From contig JADJFK010000014.1 in NCBI GenBank assembly GCA_016708585.1, positions 1 to 64,000 on the forward strand: a stretch of DNA of 64,000 bases, in the 5' to 3' direction. This document shows positions 17,504-26,206 of this stretch, one piece after another. This stretch comes from Sulfuritalea sp. (GTDB taxonomy: Bacteria > Pseudomonadota > Gammaproteobacteria > Burkholderiales > Rhodocyclaceae). The stretch's first letter is position 1; each line of letters starts with the position of its first letter. The translations under genes were made by a program, and so were the position numbers. The notes below the pieces were generated by a model. The model was not told the DNA's origin. It saw nothing but the letters and a program-made list of their open reading frames with translations, and did no database searches.

Positions 17504-18325
17504 ATGGGCGCCATCATTGAACCGGGTCTGAAATTCTTCCAACAATCGGCCGACGCCGGTCGGGGGGAGAAATGGACGAGCGAACGCGTACTCTCGGTCC
17601 GTTACTGGACACCGACGCTGCTGAGCTTTCGCACCACGCGCTATCGCTCTTTCCGCTTCACGCCGGGGCACTACACGCGCCTCGGACTCGGCGCTACCGA
17701 CACCATTGTCTGGCGGCCCTACTCACTGGCGTCAGCGGCCTACGAAGATTTCCTCGAATTCATCGCGGTGCTGGTGCCGGGTGGCACGTTCTCGGAAGAA
17801 TTGCAGAAATTGCGCGTCGGCGACACGCTGCGCGTCGACAAGGCCAGCTACGGCTTTCTCACTGCCGGTCAACTCGCGCCGGGCAAAGATCTGTGGCTGC
17901 TGGCCAGCGGGTCGGGGATCGGCCCCTTCGCCTCGATATTGCGCGATCCCCTGGTCTGGCAGGACTACCAGCGCCTGATCATGGTACACAGCGTACGCCA
18001 GTCAGCCGAGCTCGCTTGGCGCAATGAAATCATCGTCCTACCCAACCACGCATTGTTTGCGGAGGCGAAGGCGACGCTGTACTACATCCCGGTGGTCACT
18101 CGCGAACCAGGCGCCAGCGCACTCGCGGACCGTATCCCGCTGCTGCTTGCCGATGGCCGACTACAGCAGGAGGCTGCCACACCGCTCGACGTCGCGTCTT
18201 CACGCGTGATGGTGTGCGGCAACCCGGAGTTGGTGCGCGAACTTAGACAATGGCTGGGATCGCGCGGCTTCGCCACCAATCGTCGCGGCGTACCCGGTCA
18301 GATGGCCTTCGAGAAATACTGGTAA
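17504..18325 (+). CDS. fpr: Ferredoxin/flavodoxin-NADP reductase
   Basis: Fpr moves electrons between NADPH and ferredoxin or flavodoxin. The FAD site RPYSLAS (about residue 69), the NADP site LLASGSGIGPFASIL and the C-terminal FEKYW typical of Fpr are all visible, at the usual length of about 273 residues. The ATG at 17504 follows AAGGAG; a longer form from 17447 has no support. It supplies reductant to Fe-S or haem systems, which fits the stress cluster. Confidence 0.9.
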   Translation: MGAIIEPGLKFFQQSADAGRGEKWTSERVLSVRYWTPTLLSFRTTRYRSFRFTPGHYTRLGLGATDTIVWRPYSLASAAYEDFLEFIAVLVPGGTFSEELQKLRVGDTLRVDKASYGFLTAGQLAPGKDLWLLASGSGIGPFASILRDPLVWQDYQRLIMVHSVRQSAELAWRNEIIVLPNHALFAEAKATLYYIPVVTREPGASALADRIPLLLADGRLQQEAATPLDVASSRVMVCGNPELVRELRQWLGSRGFATNRRGVPGQMAFEKYW

Positions 18326-18343
18326 TTGGAGCATGCCACCCCG

Positions 18344-18733
18344 ATGAAGCGCCACCCGCAACTTCAGGACCTCTCCCGCGAACATCACGGTGCGCTGAAA
18401 CTCGCGCGTGCCGCCCGACAAGCCGCCGAGTCCGGAGAGATGGATGCAATGACAGCATTCGCGCAACGCGTAGTCCGCCTCTTCGCCACCGAACTCGATC
18501 CGCACTTTCGCGTCGAGGAACAAGGCATCCTGGTGGCTCTGGCGCGGGCTGGCGAAAATGAACTCGTCGAGCGCACCCTGAGCGAGCATGCGGAACTGCG
18601 ACGCCTTACCATGCTGCTGTCTCATCCCGATGCGGCCACGCTATTGCGCTTCGCCGATCTCCTCACGGCGCATGTCCGCTTCGAGGAACGTGAGTTGTTC
18701 GAGGCGGCGCAACATCAAATGGCTGCAAGTTGA
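18344..18733 (+). CDS. Hemerythrin-like HHE-domain protein
   Basis: About 129 residues from the Met of MKRHPQLQDLSREHHGALKL. The diiron ligands appear as LSREHHGAL, DPHFRVEEQ, LSEHAELRR and TAHVRFEERELF, the full HHE set. Such proteins bind O2 or NO or help repair Fe-S clusters. It lies 18 nt after fpr in the same direction. The longer start at 18326 is possible but less likely. Confidence 0.85.
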   Translation: MKRHPQLQDLSREHHGALKLARAARQAAESGEMDAMTAFAQRVVRLFATELDPHFRVEEQGILVALARAGENELVERTLSEHAELRRLTMLLSHPDAATLLRFADLLTAHVRFEERELFEAAQHQMAAS

Positions 18734-18942
18734 TCGCGCTGCGAGCATCGACTCGTCGGCAGTAGGCAAAACTTTCGATAACGCCGACGACCCACCACGT
18801 TGCGGATTACACTGACGGGCGGCTGAGTGATCAGCATGCGGCCAGACAACTTCGATTTGGCATCAGGCCGAAATGAGCCGGAAGTTCAAGTTCTTCGAAC
18901 AGCGAAGCGGTCATTGACCTCCATCGGCAGCTGAGCGGCAGG
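18734..18942. other. Intergenic region at the prophage left junction
   Basis: No gene, tRNA or duplicated attachment site is visible. Family sequence of the following helicase begins abruptly at 18943 after an in-frame stop, so the junction between host and prophage DNA lies within or just left of this stretch. Confidence 0.5.
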
Positions 18943-20148
18943 TAAGGGCTGCGCGACGTGTTCTCCAACGTAGCCGACCAGATCCGGCTGGGCGAACTCA
19001 TCCGCTCCGGCCATCTGGTGTCGCCACGCACCTTCGTCATCGATGTCGGCACCCGCGAGGCGTTGGGTGGGGTGCGGAGACTGGCCGAGGACTACGACAT
19101 GAATGCGGTGGCCACGATCATGAACACGTCCCCGGTCAATGCCGCCGTCGTCCGTCACTGGCAGGCGCGGGCGCTGGGACGCAAGACCATTGCCTTTGGC
19201 GCGACGGTGGCGCATGCCCAGGCCGTTTGCCACGCGTTCCTGGCCGAGGGCATCTCAGCCGCGGTGGTGCATGGCGAGCTGTCCGAGGCCGAGCGCAAGG
19301 CGACGCTGGCCGAGTTCGAGACCGGCGACCTGACGGTGATCGTCAATGTCGCCGTGCTCACCGAGGGCTACGACTACACCCCGACCGCCTGCATCATCCT
19401 GCTGCGCCCGAGTTCCTACAAATCAACGCTGATTCAGATGATCGGTCGCGGCTTGCGGGTGGTTGACCCGGCCGAACACCCCGGCGTGATCAAGACCGAC
19501 TGCGTCGTGCTTGATTTTGGTACGGCCTCGCTGGTGCATGGCAGCCTCGAGCAGGAAGTCGATCTCGATGGTTTTGCGGGCGACGGCGAGGCGCCGACCA
19601 AGGAATGTCCCAGCTGCGCCGCGCAGCTTCCGATGGCGTCGCGCGAATGTCCGCTCTGCGGCCACGCCTTCCAGCAGGCGGCCGCCGACGAGAAAGTGGT
19701 TCTCGACGACTTCGTGATGACCGAGATCGATCTGCTGAAGCGCTCGAATTTCTCGTGGTGCGATCTCTTTGGCGACGACTGCGCCTTGCTGGCCGCTGGT
19801 TTCAAGGCCTGGGCCGGCGTGTTCTTCCTCGAAGGTCGCTGGTACGCCGTCGGCGGCTTCGAGAGATCGCCGGTGCGACTTCTGGGCGTGGGTGAACGCA
19901 CGGTGTGTTTGGCACAAGCCAACGACTGGCTCAACGAGCAGGAATCGGACGATGCGGCACACAAATCCCGGCGCTGGCTGAACGAGTTGCCGACCCCGGG
20001 CCAGTTGCGCTACCTGCCGCCAGAAGCTCGCGCCGACTTCGGTCTGACCCGCTATCAAGCCTCGGCACTGCTGACGTTCAAGTTCAACAAGCACGCCATC
20101 CAGCGGGTGGTGCATGCCGCCAACCAAAGCTACCTGGAGGCCGCGTGA
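18943..20148 (+). pseudogene. Superfamily II helicase, N-terminal half missing
   Basis: Only the C-terminal half remains: GLRDVFSNVADQIRLGELI at the very start, helicase motifs V and VI (NVAVLTEGYDYTPTACIILL, MIGRGLRVVD), and a Cys4 zinc segment (CPSCAAQLPMASRECPLCGH). Walker A and the DEAH box are absent, so it cannot hydrolyse ATP. The open frame starts at 18958, but homology begins at 18943 right after a stop. In related phages this gene precedes the DUF6511 gene, as here. Confidence 0.8.
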
Positions 20149-20588
20149 AATGTGCCGTCTGCTCACGCGAAGCGCGCGGCTTCGGCTACTTCAACGCCGC
20201 GCTCAGTCGAACCGACCCGCGCCGCTACTCGGATCGCTGGGTGTTCTGCTCGATGCGCTGCATGCAGCCGTTTGCCAGGGTGATGGAACACCTCACCCGC
20301 GTGCAGGAGGACGCCGTGCTTGATCCGTCTGATCTGGAACTGGCCGCCCTGCGTGCCGCGCTGGCCCCGCTCGGCGACTACGTCGCGAGTCTCGGCATGG
20401 ACCGCCCCCTGGCGGACTACCGCAAGGAAGATGTCTTGCGCCTGGTCGAAGTGGTGGTCGATGCCTATCAGGCCCACATGCTCGATGAACACGAGCGGAT
20501 GGCGGCCAAGGATCGCGCCTTCTTCACGCAGCGCCTGGCCGCCCAACCTCAGCCGACCACTGGCGCCAACCCAAGGATTCCCTTCTGA
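20145..20588 (+). CDS. DUF6511 phage protein with zinc-binding N-terminus
   Basis: The GTG at 20145 overlaps the helicase stop (GTGA) and gives VKCAVCSREARGFGYFNA, a C-x2-C set followed by VFCSMRCMQPF, a second cysteine pair. The length of 147 residues fits DUF6511. The C-terminus is helical and basic. It is next to a nuclease gene in an early replication operon; the function is unknown. Confidence 0.7.
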   Translation: MKCAVCSREARGFGYFNAALSRTDPRRYSDRWVFCSMRCMQPFARVMEHLTRVQEDAVLDPSDLELAALRAALAPLGDYVASLGMDRPLADYRKEDVLRLVEVVVDAYQAHMLDEHERMAAKDRAFFTQRLAAQPQPTTGANPRIPF

Positions 20589-21346
20589 TGATCGATCTCA
20601 ACCATCAACTCAAATTCCACGAGCAGGTGACCGCAGTCGTGGATGCCGCCCTCCAGGCGGATAACGCAACCCGCGAGAAGCGCCGCTATCTGGGTGGTTC
20701 GCGCCTGGGCATCGCCTGCGAGCGCGCGCTGCAGTTCGAGTATGCCGATGCCCCGGTCGATGTCGGGTCCGAGTTTCCTGGGCGCACGTTGCGCATCTTC
20801 GACGTCGGCCATGCCCTGGAAGACCTGGCGATTCGCTGGCTGCGTCTGGCCGGCTTTGACCTCTACACCCGCCGCCAGGACGGGGAGCAGTTTGGCTTTT
20901 CCGTCGCGGATGCCCGTATTCAGGGTCATCTCGACGGCGTGATTGCCGCTGCGCCGCCTCAGCTTGGCCTGGCGTTCCCGATGCTGTGGGAGTGCAAGAC
21001 GATGAGCGACAAGCACTGGCGCGACACCGTCAAGCGCGGCGTGACGGCGACGAAGCCGGTCTACGCCGCGCAGCTCGCGACCTATCAGGCGTACATGGCG
21101 TACTCGATTCCCGGCATCTCCGACCATCCGGCGCTGTTCACCGCGATCAACAAGGACACCCAGGAGCTCTGGTTCGAACTCGTGCCGTTCGATCGCGGCT
21201 TGGCGCAGCGCATGTCCGACCGGGCGGTACGGGTGCTCCGCGCGACTGAAGCGGGGGAGCAACTGCCGCGTGTCGCCGCCGAACCCGGGTACTACGAGTG
21301 CAAGTACTGCGCGTGGGCGAAGCGGTGCTGGGCGGTCTGCGCATGA
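20588..21346 (+). CDS. Cas4/RecB-like PD-(D/E)XK exonuclease
   Basis: A 252-residue nuclease. GHLDGVIAAAP holds the Asp and LWECKTMSDKHW the E-x-K of the PD-(D/E)XK core; GYYECKYCAWAKRCW is a Cys cluster like the Fe-S site of Cas4 or AddB. It probably processes DNA ends in phage recombination or replication. The start and stop overlap its neighbours, so it is part of an early operon. Confidence 0.85.
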   Translation: MIDLNHQLKFHEQVTAVVDAALQADNATREKRRYLGGSRLGIACERALQFEYADAPVDVGSEFPGRTLRIFDVGHALEDLAIRWLRLAGFDLYTRRQDGEQFGFSVADARIQGHLDGVIAAAPPQLGLAFPMLWECKTMSDKHWRDTVKRGVTATKPVYAAQLATYQAYMAYSIPGISDHPALFTAINKDTQELWFELVPFDRGLAQRMSDRAVRVLRATEAGEQLPRVAAEPGYYECKYCAWAKRCWAVCA

Positions 21347-23619
21347 TCGATCTCAACCAGAGCGATGGCAGCGCCCCACCCAATCCAGACAGCGAACGCG
21401 ATACGGTACGGGCCGATTTGATCTGCCGGCTGGAGAGTGTTCTGGCCGCGCTCTATCCGGCCGGCAAGGTGCGCAAGGGCCAGTTCCTTATCGGGGATGT
21501 GCTGGGCAGCCCGGGCGACAGCCTCGAGGTGGTGCTGGCGGGCGACAAGGCGGGGCTGTGGACCGATCGGGCGACGGGCGACGGCGGGGACATCTTCGAC
21601 CTGATTGCCCGGCAGCACCAGATCGATGCCAGGGGGGATTTTCCGCGGGTGATGCGGTGGGCGCGTGATCTGACGGGGCGGGCGGGGCTCAGCCCAGCCA
21701 GGAAGCCCAGGCGGGAAGCGCTGATCGATGACCTTGGTCCAGCCACGGCCAAGTGGGACTATTTCGCGCCGGATGGCCATCTGATCGCCTGTGTCTATCG
21801 CTACGACCCGCCAGGGCGGCGCAAGGAGTTTCGGCCCTGGGACGCCAAACGCAAGCGAATGGCGCCGCCTGATCCGCGTCCGCTCTACAACCAGCCCGGA
21901 CTGGAGACGGCCGCGTCTGTGGTCCTGGTCGAGGGCGAGAAATGCGCGCAGGCCCTGATCGATGCGGGCCTCGTCGCGACGACCGCCATGCACGGCGCGC
22001 ATGCGCCGATCGAGAAGACCGACTGGTCGCCCTTGGCGGGCAAGCAGGTGCTGATCTGGCCCGACCGCGACAAGGCGGGCTGGGACTATGCGATGGCGGC
22101 TGCCGATGCGACCCTCCTGGCCGGCGCGGTGTCTTGCGCCGTCCTGATGCCGCCCGAAGAGCAACCCGAGGGATGGGATGTGGCCGATGCGCTGGCGGAA
22201 GGCTTCGATGTCCAGAGCTTTCTGGCGACGGGGCCGCGCATCAGTGTCCTGCCACCGGCGCAGGAAACATCCGAGACCGACGACGAGAATGCGGTCTGGG
22301 CTACGGATGACGCCCTGGCACTGTCCTTTACCCGCCGCTATGCCGAAGACTGGCGTTACTGCGCGCAATGGGGAAAATGGCTGGTGTGGACCGGCAACTG
22401 CTGGCAGGCGGACGACACCTTGTTGGTGACCCACCTGATGCGGCACATCTGCCGCGAGGCCGCGATCAAAGCCGATTCCCATCGCCTGGCGGCCAAACTG
22501 GCGTCCAGCAGCACGGTGGGCGGCGTCGACCGGCTGGCACGCAGCGATCGCCAGCACGCCTCGACCTCGGACGAGTGTGATCGTGACCCCTGGCTCGCCA
22601 ATGCGCCTGGCGGTGTCATTGATCTGCGCAGCGGCCAGATTCGACCCCATGATCGCGCCGATCGGATGACCAAGATCACCACGGCGACGCCCAAGGGCGC
22701 CTGCCCGGGCTGGCTGGCATTCCTGGCCGATATCACCGAGGGCGGTCGGGAGCTGATGGCGTACCTGCAGCGGGTTGTCGGTTACTGCCTGACGGGCGTC
22801 ACCGCCGAGCACGCCTTGTTTTTTCTCTATGGCACGGGCGCCAACGGCAAATCGGTGTTCGTGAATGTGATCACCACGATTCTTGGCGATTACGCCGCCA
22901 ACGCGCCGATGGACACCTTCATGGAGACACGCACGGACCGGCACCCGACCGACCTTGCGGGTTTGCGCGGCGCGCGCTTCGTGTCGTCGATCGAAACCGA
23001 GCAAGGGCGGCGCTGGAACGAATCGAAGGTGAAAGCCATCACCGGCGGCGACAAGGTCTCGGCGCGCTTCATGCGCCAGGACTTCTTCGAGTACGTGCCG
23101 CAGTTCAAGCTGGTCATTGCCGGCAACCACAAGCCGTCGATCAGGAATGTGGACGAAGCGATGAAGCGGCGCCTGCACCTGATTCCCTTCACGGTCACGA
23201 TTCCCCCGGAGAAGCGCGACGGCAAGCTCACCGAGAAGCTCCTGAAGGAACGCGACGGCATCCTGGCCTGGGCCGTGGCGGGGTGCCTCCTGTGGCGCGC
23301 CGAGGGACTGAAACCGCCCAAGGTCGTGGTGGATGCCACCGATGAGTATTTTGACGAAGAAGACGCCATCGGGGAATTCATCGACGAAGAATGCCAGCGT
23401 CACCGCCAGGCCAAAGTGTCCGTGGCCGACACCTTTCAGCGTTGGCAGGAATGGGCCAATCGTCGCGGCGAATACGTCGGCACCAGTCGCTGGCTCATGC
23501 AGCAACTCTGCAATCGAGGGCTCGAGCGCACACGCCTGCATGGCGGCGTGAAAGGCCTCGCCGGCCTGTCGCTCAAGCCCAAAGATTATGGCGAGCGACT
23601 GCCGTACCGAGACGATTGA
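21343..23619 (+). CDS. Phage primase-helicase (Toprim plus D5/P4-alpha-type SF3 helicase)
   Basis: A 758-residue replication protein starting MIDLNQSDGSAPP, with its ATG overlapping the preceding stop. The N-terminus has a Toprim-like segment (VVLVEGEKCAQALIDAGL, then VLIWPDRDKAGWDYA). The C-terminal half is an SF3 helicase with Walker A GTGANGKSVF (about residues 502-511) and KAITGGDKVSARFMRQ, then FKLVIAGNHKPSI. Primes and unwinds phage DNA. The frame is intact. The large open frame on the opposite strand is a shadow. Confidence 0.92.
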   Translation: MIDLNQSDGSAPPNPDSERDTVRADLICRLESVLAALYPAGKVRKGQFLIGDVLGSPGDSLEVVLAGDKAGLWTDRATGDGGDIFDLIARQHQIDARGDFPRVMRWARDLTGRAGLSPARKPRREALIDDLGPATAKWDYFAPDGHLIACVYRYDPPGRRKEFRPWDAKRKRMAPPDPRPLYNQPGLETAASVVLVEGEKCAQALIDAGLVATTAMHGAHAPIEKTDWSPLAGKQVLIWPDRDKAGWDYAMAAADATLLAGAVSCAVLMPPEEQPEGWDVADALAEGFDVQSFLATGPRISVLPPAQETSETDDENAVWATDDALALSFTRRYAEDWRYCAQWGKWLVWTGNCWQADDTLLVTHLMRHICREAAIKADSHRLAAKLASSSTVGGVDRLARSDRQHASTSDECDRDPWLANAPGGVIDLRSGQIRPHDRADRMTKITTATPKGACPGWLAFLADITEGGRELMAYLQRVVGYCLTGVTAEHALFFLYGTGANGKSVFVNVITTILGDYAANAPMDTFMETRTDRHPTDLAGLRGARFVSSIETEQGRRWNESKVKAITGGDKVSARFMRQDFFEYVPQFKLVIAGNHKPSIRNVDEAMKRRLHLIPFTVTIPPEKRDGKLTEKLLKERDGILAWAVAGCLLWRAEGLKPPKVVVDATDEYFDEEDAIGEFIDEECQRHRQAKVSVADTFQRWQEWANRRGEYVGTSRWLMQQLCNRGLERTRLHGGVKGLAGLSLKPKDYGERLPYRDD

Positions 23620-23662
23620 TGGCATCGGGTGACCGAAGGTGACGGTTCTCTACATAACTCTT

Positions 23663-23690
23663 CTTACCTGCGTACACGCGTACACGTAAG
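23663..23690. promoter_or_regulatory. Possible operator: tandem octamer inside an inverted repeat
   Basis: Two direct copies of CGTACACG (23671-23678, 23679-23686) are flanked by CTTAC at 23663-23667 and GTAAG at 23686-23690. It lies in the 133-bp gap between the primase-helicase and resolvase genes. This arrangement is typical of a protein-binding site; the regulator is unknown. Confidence 0.4.
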
Positions 23691-23752
23691 AGGGTTTACT
23701 GCAGAACGGTCTCCTTCGGTCACCACCCAACATATTCAAGGAGTTACGTGAC

Positions 23753-24217
23753 ATGACCGAAACGATTCTGGCCCTCGATCTGGGCACGCATACCGGCTGG
23801 GCACTGCACCAGTTGGACGGCACGATCACCAGTGGCACCGCGCATTTCAAGCCGCAGCGCTTCGAAGGCGGTGGCATGCGCTTCCTGCGCTTCAAGCGCT
23901 GGCTCAACGACGTGCTCGGCAGCAGCCAACACATCAACGCCGTGTTCTTCGAGGAAGTCAGGCGGCACGCCGGCGTGGATGCCGCCCACGCCTACGGCGG
24001 TTTCCTGGCCCACCTGACGGCCTGGTGCGAGCACCACAACACCCCGTATCAGGGCGTCCCGGTCGGCACGATCAAGAAGCACGCGACCGGTAAGGGCAAC
24101 GCGGGCAAGGACGCCATGATCGCCGCAGTCCAAGCACGTGGCCACGCCCCCGGCGATGACAACGAAGCCGATGCCCTGGCGCTCCTGCACTGGGCGCTCG
24201 AGACCCAGGCGGCGTGA
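23753..24217 (+). CDS. RuvC-like Holliday junction resolvase of the prophage
   Basis: 154 residues, starting MTETILALDLGTHTGWALHQ with the first acidic motif. AVFFEEVRRHAG holds the second, and GDDNEADALALLHWAL the C-terminal pair. AAGGAG about 9 nt before the ATG supports the start. It is more distant from the satellite resolvase at 5219-5748 than from other phage resolvases by eye, so they are separate acquisitions. Confidence 0.8.
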   Translation: MTETILALDLGTHTGWALHQLDGTITSGTAHFKPQRFEGGGMRFLRFKRWLNDVLGSSQHINAVFFEEVRRHAGVDAAHAYGGFLAHLTAWCEHHNTPYQGVPVGTIKKHATGKGNAGKDAMIAAVQARGHAPGDDNEADALALLHWALETQAA

Positions 24218-24218
24218 C

Positions 24219-24419
24219 ATGAAGGTATCGATCCCTCCGTATCGCTGCCCCCTGGACCGCAGCACACCCCGCGTTGACCCGGACAGCATCAAGCGCGAAG
24301 GTTGGCGCGATCAACACATTCTCGTCGTCGCGGAAGACGACCAGCGTCTCGACTTTGTCGAACGGGAATTCGTTCGCCAGTTGGGCGAACGCCTCTATGG
24401 GGAGAAGCCGCGTGGCTGA
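24219..24419 (+). CDS. Small hypothetical prophage protein (66 aa)
   Basis: It starts MKVSIPPYRCPLDRSTPRVD one base after the resolvase stop and overlaps the next gene by 8 nt. It contains RDQHILVVAEDDQRLDFVER. The coupling makes it a likely real gene; no family is recognised. Confidence 0.55.
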   Translation: MKVSIPPYRCPLDRSTPRVDPDSIKREGWRDQHILVVAEDDQRLDFVEREFVRQLGERLYGEKPRG

Positions 24420-24840
24420 ATGGACAACCGAGGCGGTGGCGGCCCGCTTTGCCGAGGCAGCCGAGACAGGACGGCGTCTGCCCCGCGTCAACGTGCAGGG
24501 CTACTTCAATGTCTGGCCAGCCTTCGCGCGCGAGGTCTGGGAGTCGTATCCCGATACGGAACCTGTCTACCGGCCCTGGCCGCCGACCCCGCAGGCCATT
24601 GATCGGATGCTGGAGACGATGCGCTGGGTGTTGTGGCTGGAGGAGGGGCAACGACATCTGGTCTGGATGCGGGCCAAGGACATCGACTGGAAGGTAATCG
24701 CCCGACGCCTGGGCTGTCACCGGACGACCGCCTGGCGGGCGTGGCAGACAGCACTGAACGAGGTGGCCGCCCAGCTCAACGCCGGCACGCCCATTGGTTC
24801 TGTGGTTCAAGTGGGGCAAGATCGGCGTGGCATGGCGTAA
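24412..24840 (+). CDS. DUF6362-like phage protein
   Basis: A GTG at 24412 gives VAEWTTEAVAARFAEAAETG. Later VLWLEEGQRHLVWMRAKDID and IARRLGCHRTTAWRAWQTAL form an HTH, so it is probably a DNA-binding protein of the DUF6362 family. It is 142 residues, coupled to the previous gene by 8 nt overlap, and is the last of this early rightward operon. Confidence 0.65.
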   Translation: MAEWTTEAVAARFAEAAETGRRLPRVNVQGYFNVWPAFAREVWESYPDTEPVYRPWPPTPQAIDRMLETMRWVLWLEEGQRHLVWMRAKDIDWKVIARRLGCHRTTAWRAWQTALNEVAAQLNAGTPIGSVVQVGQDRRGMA

Positions 24841-24980
24841 GGAGATGCCATCCATACCCATCGTGACCCATGCGGCAGCGGTTGCCGTGGTCAGGCCGGT
24901 TCGCAACATTTCGGGGAGTTTTGGCTATCATTGCTGCTACGGTCGCGAGCAAAGACCGACATGCCCCGAAGTCCGGAATA

Positions 24981-25005
24981 GATATACAATAATCACCTGT
25001 ATATC
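24981..25005. promoter_or_regulatory. VapBC operator: perfect 8-bp inverted repeat
   Basis: GATATACA at 24981-24988 and TGTATATC at 24998-25005 are exact inverted repeats with a 9-bp centre, placed 20 bp before the antitoxin start. VapB antitoxins of this AbrB type bind such sites to repress their own operon. Confidence 0.7.
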
Positions 25006-25025
25006 ATTGACGCATGGAGGGCATG

Positions 25026-25259
25026 ATGCAAGTGGCCAAATGGGGAAACAGTCTGGCTGTTCGGTTGCCTGTCGCGGTGGTTGAGGCGTTGAAGTTGAAG
25101 GAAGGCGACGACATTGAAATCCATCTCGCCGGCGAGCGCTCCTTTGATATCGCGCGGAGCGCATCATCCCGCGAACTGCTGGCGCAACTGAGGAAGTACC
25201 GCGGACGCCTCCCCGACGACTTCAAGTTCGATCGGTTGGAAGCGCATGAGCGTCCCTGA
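25026..25259 (+). CDS. vapB: AbrB-type antitoxin VapB
   Basis: About 77 residues starting MQVAKWGNSLAVRLPVAVVE, the swapped-hairpin AbrB fold. It continues with LKEGDDIEIHLAGERSF and a toxin-binding C-terminus. GGAGG lies 5 nt before the ATG at 25026, so the Mets at 25014 and 25023 are less likely starts. It overlaps vapC by 14 nt. Confidence 0.85.
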   Translation: MQVAKWGNSLAVRLPVAVVEALKLKEGDDIEIHLAGERSFDIARSASSRELLAQLRKYRGRLPDDFKFDRLEAHERP

Positions 25260-25665
25260 ACAGTTCTTTGACACCAATGTCCTGCTGTACCTGCTGTCGG
25301 GAGATGACGCCAAAGCGGATCGGGCAGAAGAACTGATCAGTCAAGGGGGCTACATTAGCGTGCAGGTCTTGAACGAGTTCGCATCGGTCGCGATCCGCAA
25401 GTTGAAGATGTCACACCCCGAGGTGCGAGAGGTGCTCGCGCCGATTCGCGCGGTGTGCGCGGTGACGCCGTTGACCGAAGAAACCCATGACCTGGGCCTC
25501 CAACTCGCTGAGCGCTATCAACTGTCGACCTACGACGCGATGATCGCGGCATCAGCGTTCGCCGCTGGGTGCACCCGGCTGCTCTCAGAAGATCTGCAAG
25601 ACGGTCAGGTTCTCGAGTCCAGGCTTCGCATTGAGAATCCGTTCACCGGCTGTCCCGGAGCTTGA
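25246..25665 (+). CDS. vapC: PIN-domain toxin VapC
   Basis: 139 residues. MSVPEQFFDTNVLLYLLSG holds the first Asp, ISVQVLNEFASVA the Glu, and YQLSTYDAMIAASAF with LLSEDLQDGQ the C-terminal acidic residues of the PIN RNase. All are present, so the toxin looks active. Its 3' end is 30 bp from the corrected end of yoeB on the other strand. Confidence 0.85.
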   Translation: MSVPEQFFDTNVLLYLLSGDDAKADRAEELISQGGYISVQVLNEFASVAIRKLKMSHPEVREVLAPIRAVCAVTPLTEETHDLGLQLAERYQLSTYDAMIAASAFAAGCTRLLSEDLQDGQVLESRLRIENPFTGCPGA

Positions 25666-25693
25666 CCGAAGGCCATCGATCCTTGTCGCCCGA

Positions 25694-25959
25694 TTACTCG
25701 TCGTAGGATACCGGCAGGCGATGATCACCAGGTCATCGCCATCCACGCAATAGACGAGGCGATGGGTACCGTCGATTCGGCGTGACCAAAAGCCGGACAG
25801 GTTTTCTTTCAAGGGCTCGGGCTTGCCGATGCCGTCGAAGGGTTCGCGCAGACAATCACGAATCACGCCGTTGATCCGCTTCAGCGTCTTGCGGTCCTGC
25901 CCTTGCCAGTAGTGGTAATCGTCCCAGGCGGCGAGCGTCCAGGTGATCCGGCTAGGCAT
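25694..25959 (-). pseudogene. yoeB: YoeB-type RNase toxin, disrupted at its catalytic C-terminus
   Basis: The frame reads MPSRITWTLAAWDDYHYWQG, then RINGVIRDCLREPFDGIGKP, then GFWSRRIDGTHRLVYCVDGD and IIACRY, a near-perfect YoeB up to the last residues. The family ends RYHY. Here one base is missing in the His codon: the sequence runs CRYPTTSN and continues to 25585, past a stop that the corrected frame would use at 25694 (CRYHYDE). His83 and Tyr84 of YoeB are active-site residues, so the toxin as written is dead or the base is a sequencing error. Confidence 0.8.
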
Positions 25960-26206
25960 CCACCAAGTCCTGCGCCGTGACCTTGCCCTTGCGGTATTGC
26001 TCGATCGAGCGCGCCAGATGAGCCGCATTGGCCGGCGACTTCAACAGATGGACCGTCTCCATGAGGCTGTTGAAGGTGTCGAGCGACATCACCACGGCAT
26101 CCGAGGCATCGCGCCGGGTGATCACCGTGTAGTCGGCATCGTCGCTGACCTGGTCGATGAGGGACTTGAGGTTGTTACGGGCATCAGAGAAATTAACCAC
26201 ACGCAT
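25952..26206 (-). CDS. yefM: YefM-type antitoxin
   Basis: About 84 residues from MRVVNFSDARNNLKSLIDQV, the Phd/YefM fold, then VVMSLDTFNSLMETVHLL and the C-terminal toxin-binding helix. The start at 26206 is preferred over the longer form from 26236. It overlaps the yoeB start by 8 nt. Confidence 0.85.
   Translation of the reverse strand: MRVVNFSDARNNLKSLIDQVSDDADYTVITRRDASDAVVMSLDTFNSLMETVHLLKSPANAAHLARSIEQYRKGKVTAQDLVDA

Noticed and set aside
18734..18957. Attachment repeat at the prophage left end
   Set aside because: No duplicate of 12 bases or more from this region was seen near 56500-57046.
21292..23625. A 777-residue open frame on the minus strand
   Set aside because: It mirrors the primase-helicase gene, has Arg/His-rich shadow composition and no motif.
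25585..25693. Natural long C-terminus of YoeB
   Set aside because: The family ends RYHY plus few residues; the extra sequence is antisense of vapC and only appears after one base loss.
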